DNA of 64,000 nucleotides, from NCBI GenBank assembly GCA_016717205.1, contig JADKGC010000008.1:124001-188000 (forward strand), given 5' to 3'. The DNA is from Candidatus Flexifilum breve. Its GTDB lineage: Bacteria; Chloroflexota; Anaerolineae; Aggregatilineales; Phototrophicaceae. Positions 60,978-64,000 of this stretch are shown here, in pieces. The notes under the pieces are model-generated. The model was not told the origin of the DNA. It searched no databases and saw only the letters and a program-made list of their open reading frames with translations. The position numbers and the translations under genes are program-made. Position 1 is the stretch's first letter. Every line of letters starts with the position of its first letter.

Positions 60978-61440
60978 TTATTTCTTTCATCTGATCGCCA
61001 CGGTCGTGTGGTTGGGTGGGCTGGCCGTCTATGTGCTGCTCATCTTCCCGGAAGGCGCGCTCCTGCCGGATGCGCTGCGGGCGCGCATCCGTAAGCGCTT
61101 TCTCCCGCTGACGAACTTCAGCCTCGTCGTGCTCATCTTCACTGGCCTGACGCAGATGGTTGGCGACCCCAACTACGACGGCGTGCTACAATTCACCAAT
61201 ACGTGGAGCCTCGTGATCCTCTTCAAGCATGTCGTGATCGTCGGCATGCTGATCGCGGGCGGCCTCATTCAGTGGGGCATCATGCCGACGCTTGACCGCC
61301 AGAGTTTGCTGGCCCAGAAGGGCAAGCAGGACGACGCCCTGATCGCGCGTCTGCATGACCGCGAAGTGCGCCTGACATGGATCAATGTGCTGCTCGGCGC
61401 GCTTGTACTGGCTTTGACTGCGTGGGCAACCGCGCTCTAG
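60952..61440 (+). CDS. CopD/DUF2269-like integral membrane protein
   Basis: A 162-residue protein with four membrane helices: FFHLIATVVWLGGLAVYVLL, then FSLVVLIFTGLTQMVGD, LVILFKHVVIVGMLIAGGLI and WINVLLGALVLALTAWATAL. The His/Trp positions in SYFFHLIATVVWLGG and LFKHVVIVG are those of the CopD family of copper-handling or heme-binding membrane proteins. TTG 60952 has GGAGG 9-14 bases upstream and limits the overlap with the previous gene to 26 bases; GTG 60901 is an alternative. No CopC partner is near. Confidence 0.7.
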   Translation: MSPSILAVSYFFHLIATVVWLGGLAVYVLLIFPEGALLPDALRARIRKRFLPLTNFSLVVLIFTGLTQMVGDPNYDGVLQFTNTWSLVILFKHVVIVGMLIAGGLIQWGIMPTLDRQSLLAQKGKQDDALIARLHDREVRLTWINVLLGALVLALTAWATAL

Positions 61441-61453
61441 ATCGGGGGATCGT

Positions 61454-63469
61454 TTGTCCAACCGCTTGAGTTACGCTATCACCGTCGTCATTCTGCTGTT
61501 TGCGGCGATTCTGCGTTTGTGGGACTTAACGACGCTCCCTCCCGGCCTGAATGCGGATGAAATTCTCAACCTGCGCATCACCGAGACGGTGCGCGAAGGG
61601 CGCCTTGAACTGATTTACGATGTGGACGGCGCGGGGCGCGAAAGCGGCTACGGCACGCTGCTGGCGGCCAGCACCAGCGCGACGGGCGCGGGGCTGCTCG
61701 GCTACCGCATCTTCTCCGTGTGGATCGGTATGATCACGCTGGCGCTCGTGTACGCGCTCGGCACGCGCCTATTCGGCACGCTGGCCGGCGTTGCCGCGAC
61801 GGCGCTGCTGGCGGTCAACATGGCGCACACCCTGCTCACGCGCAGCATCACGCCAGACATGCTCTTACCGCTGTTCGTCACCGCGGTGCTGCTGGCGCTG
61901 GCGCGCTCGCTCCCGGTGTATGGTCAGCGACCCTACCGCGAACCCAAGGCGACGCCCTTTGCCGCGCTCGGCATTCTGCTCGGCCTCGGTTTCTACATCC
62001 ACCCGCTGAACTTCGTCATTGTGCTCATGAGCATGGCCTTCATCGCCTACATGCTGCTCAATGGCCGTTCGATGACGCGGCGCACGATTTCGTTTACGTG
62101 GTTCGCCGTCGTGGTGATGATCGTGTTCGCCACGCCCTATGTGATCGCCAGCCTGCAGTCGCCGGAACTGGCGGGCGCGCGCCGCGTGCTCGAAGTCTCG
62201 CCGCGCGTGCTGACCTCGTTCATCAACGGGCTGAACGGCCTGTTCATTCAGGGCGATGTGTACCCGACGCACAATTTGCCCGGCCGCCCGCTGCTCGATC
62301 TTGTCAGCGGCCTGTTTTTGGTCATCGGCTTGATCGTGGCCCTGCGCGCGTGGCGGCAGTCGCGCTTCGTGCTGATTCTCCTGGCGCTGCTGTTTCTGGG
62401 TCCGCTGGCGCTCGTCGCCAGTGAAACGCCCGAATTCCCGACGCTGGCCGGGCTGTTGCCTGTCTTCGCGCTGCTGTTTGGCTTGGGCGTGAGCACGCTG
62501 TATCACAGTTTTCCCACGCGCATGGGGCGCCGGATTGGCGCGGTCGGCTTGGTTGTTCTCGTGCTCTTTAACCTGCAGTGGACGATTCGCGACCTGTTCA
62601 TCAACTGGCGGGCGCTGCCGGAAATGCGCGCCGCCTATGACAGCCGCATCGGCGAGATCGCGCACTACATCGACACCACGTCTAACGACATCCCCACGGT
62701 GATTTGCACGCGGGCTGTGTTCCCGAATACCGCCGCGCTGGCCTTGGAAGCGCCGCTCAAGCTGGCGCTCATGCTCCAGCGTCCGAGCACGACTCTGCGC
62801 TACGCCGACTGTTCTGAGGCGCTCATCCTGAGTTCCGCAGGGGAAGGCGAACGCCTCATCTTCCTCGACCCGGACGGCTATACCACCTTTAACCCCTATC
62901 TGAGCAGAATGGCCGATCAGGGGACGTTCGTCGAAGCGGGGGATCTGCCGCCGCAGTCTGTCATCCTGCTCGATGTGGCCGATCAACTGGCCGACCGCGT
63001 CGGCGCGTTCACCACGACCGCGCCCGTCGCCTTTGCGCCGGAAGCGCCCGGCGCGAACCGCGTCACCGCGCCGCCGATCCGCTTGGGTGGGAATGTCACG
63101 TTCCTCGGCTACGATCAGATCTGGGCGGAAGAGTATCGCCCCGGCGATCTCGTGCCGATTCTGACCTATTGGCGAATCGACGGCACGCCGCCCGCCGATC
63201 TGCGCCTATTCACGCACATCCTCGGTGATCCCGGCGCGCGTCCGGTCGCCCAGACCGACCCGCGCAGCATCCGCCCGGATCGCATGGCGGCGCGGGATGT
63301 GTGGCTGCAAGTGAGTTACATCCAGCTCCCCTTTGCGCTGCGCGCGGGGACGTATGGCATTTCTGTCGGCGCGTACGAAGACAATACCGATACGCGGTTG
63401 GCCGTGTTTGAAGGCGAGCAAGCGCGTGGTACGCGCCTATTCATTGGTCAACTGCGCGTGGTAAGGTGA
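61454..63469 (+). CDS. GT39/ArnT-type membrane glycosyltransferase
   Basis: A 671-residue membrane protein with about 11 helices. The first external loop carries the acidic motif PPGLNADEILNLRITETVRE with Asp/Glu pair of polyprenyl-phosphate-sugar transferases. A helix-rich core follows, and the C-terminal 190 residues form an external beta-rich domain (RLGGNVTFLGYDQIWAEEYR). TTG 61454 has GGGGGA upstream. It follows the CopD-like gene by 13 bases and likely adds sugars to a surface protein or polymer. It differs from the earlier GT39 gene in having no repeat insertions. Confidence 0.82.
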   Translation: MSNRLSYAITVVILLFAAILRLWDLTTLPPGLNADEILNLRITETVREGRLELIYDVDGAGRESGYGTLLAASTSATGAGLLGYRIFSVWIGMITLALVYALGTRLFGTLAGVAATALLAVNMAHTLLTRSITPDMLLPLFVTAVLLALARSLPVYGQRPYREPKATPFAALGILLGLGFYIHPLNFVIVLMSMAFIAYMLLNGRSMTRRTISFTWFAVVVMIVFATPYVIASLQSPELAGARRVLEVSPRVLTSFINGLNGLFIQGDVYPTHNLPGRPLLDLVSGLFLVIGLIVALRAWRQSRFVLILLALLFLGPLALVASETPEFPTLAGLLPVFALLFGLGVSTLYHSFPTRMGRRIGAVGLVVLVLFNLQWTIRDLFINWRALPEMRAAYDSRIGEIAHYIDTTSNDIPTVICTRAVFPNTAALALEAPLKLALMLQRPSTTLRYADCSEALILSSAGEGERLIFLDPDGYTTFNPYLSRMADQGTFVEAGDLPPQSVILLDVADQLADRVGAFTTTAPVAFAPEAPGANRVTAPPIRLGGNVTFLGYDQIWAEEYRPGDLVPILTYWRIDGTPPADLRLFTHILGDPGARPVAQTDPRSIRPDRMAARDVWLQVSYIQLPFALRAGTYGISVGAYEDNTDTRLAVFEGEQARGTRLFIGQLRVVR

Positions 63470-63477
63470 GATAACGC

Positions 63478-64000
63478 ATGTTCGAAATCGTCTTTCTCGG
63501 CACATCCGCCTCGGCCCCTTCGATTCAGCGCGGACTGACGGCGCAAGCCATCCTCGCGGGCGAACATCGCTTCCTCATCGACTGTGGGGAAGGCACGCAG
63601 CGCCAGATTCTGCGTAGCGGCATCGGCTTCAAGCGGCTGAATCACATTCTGCTCACGCACTCCCACCTCGACCATATCCTCGGTCTCGGCGGGCTGATGT
63701 CGACATTCGCCCGCTGGGAGAGCATCGAGTCGGTGAAGATTTACGGCGGCAAGCCGACGCTCGCCCGGGTGCATGCGCTGCTCTACGGCGTCGTGCTGGA
63801 TTACGAGCGGCTTGACATCGAGATCAAGCTGGAAGAGCTGAAGACGGGCGAATTCTTCAACACGAAGGACTTCACCGTGAGCGCCTTCCCGGTGACGCAC
63901 CGCGGGGCGGGCTGCTTCGGTTTCGTCTTTCAGGAGAAAAGCCGCCGTCCGTTCCTCGCGGAGAAAGCTGAAGCGCTCGGCATTCCTGCCGGACCGGAGC
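63478..64000 (+). CDS. rnz: Ribonuclease Z (tRNA 3' processing), partial at the window edge
   Basis: The open frame starts MFEIVFLGTSASAPSIQRGL and continues to the right edge. It has the metallo-beta-lactamase motif LLTHSHLDHILGLGG (HxHxDH) and VSAFPVTHRGAGCFGFVF, and the tRNase Z start FLGTSASAPS. The enzyme cuts tRNA precursors after the discriminator base. ATG 63478 has AAGGTGAG 7-14 bases upstream. About 174 of roughly 310 residues are present; the end lies outside. Confidence 0.88.
   Translation, partial: MFEIVFLGTSASAPSIQRGLTAQAILAGEHRFLIDCGEGTQRQILRSGIGFKRLNHILLTHSHLDHILGLGGLMSTFARWESIESVKIYGGKPTLARVHALLYGVVLDYERLDIEIKLEELKTGEFFNTKDFTVSAFPVTHRGAGCFGFVFQEKSRRPFLAEKAEALGIPAGPE

Overview
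The window looks like chromosomal DNA of a GC-rich member of the Chloroflexota, probably an Anaerolineae-like lineage. The grounds are protein style rather than a marker gene: Thr-Pro-rich spacers in secreted proteins, SH3-like secreted proteins, a TIR domain of a type common in that phylum, GT39-type membrane glycosyltransferases, and very many short palindromic repeats around CCCCTCTCC/GGAGAGGGG and GTAGGGACGAGG arms. No rRNA, tRNA or CRISPR array was seen.

Layout. 0-9.4 kb: a nearly complete cytochrome c maturation (Ccm, system I) operon, ccmE-ccmF-ccmH-ccmG-like-ccmI-like-diheme cytochrome-ccmA-ccmB-ccmC-ccmD-like. It follows a sigma70-type promoter whose -35 box lies in a CRP/FNR-like palindrome. 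9.4-18.7 kb: a thioesterase, an FG-GAP-like lipoprotein, an M20 peptidase, a GT39 glycosyltransferase, rplI with a clear promoter, a RodZ-like protein and rimO. 18.7-22.8 kb: three paralogous secreted proteins with an SH3-like C-terminus, small genes and an IS3 remnant. 22.8-27.4 kb (minus strand): a UbiB/ABC1 kinase overlapping an ArsA-like ATPase, then a TIR-membrane-glycosidase-like fusion. 27.5-33.8 kb: a GbsR/MarR regulator with a glycosyltransferase, SnoaL-like proteins, an S41-like protease and a membrane HEWLHH protein. 34.1-38.8 kb (minus): pheS, a small potassium channel and pheT behind a T-box leader and a clear promoter. 38.9-42.5 kb: an S51-like peptidase, a repeat-rich low-coding stretch, several small genes, a structured noncoding stretch and an HNH endonuclease. 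42.6-46.3 kb: an ABC-2 exporter. 46.4-50.3 kb: two EVE/PUA-like genes, a CcrM-type methyltransferase with a RAMA-like tail, Ada and a PEP-mutase-like protein. 50.6-53.3 kb (minus): a lipoprotein hydrolase, a methyltransferase and an enoyl-CoA hydratase. 53.5-64 kb: four consecutive secreted clan-A-like glycosidases, a CopD-like membrane protein, a second GT39 enzyme and the start of ribonuclease Z.

Two themes recur. First, palindromic repeats do not stay between genes. They sit inside coding regions (a glycosyltransferase twice, the HEWLHH protein, the cytochrome signal region), have reshaped both ends of ccmH, and appear to supply the ribosome binding site and GTG start of a glycosidase. Second, six genes are broken by single frameshifts. 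Five are restored by adding one two-base unit in a GC/CG-rich tract and one (rimO) by adding one G. This pattern in conserved genes suggests assembly error at least as much as true gene decay.
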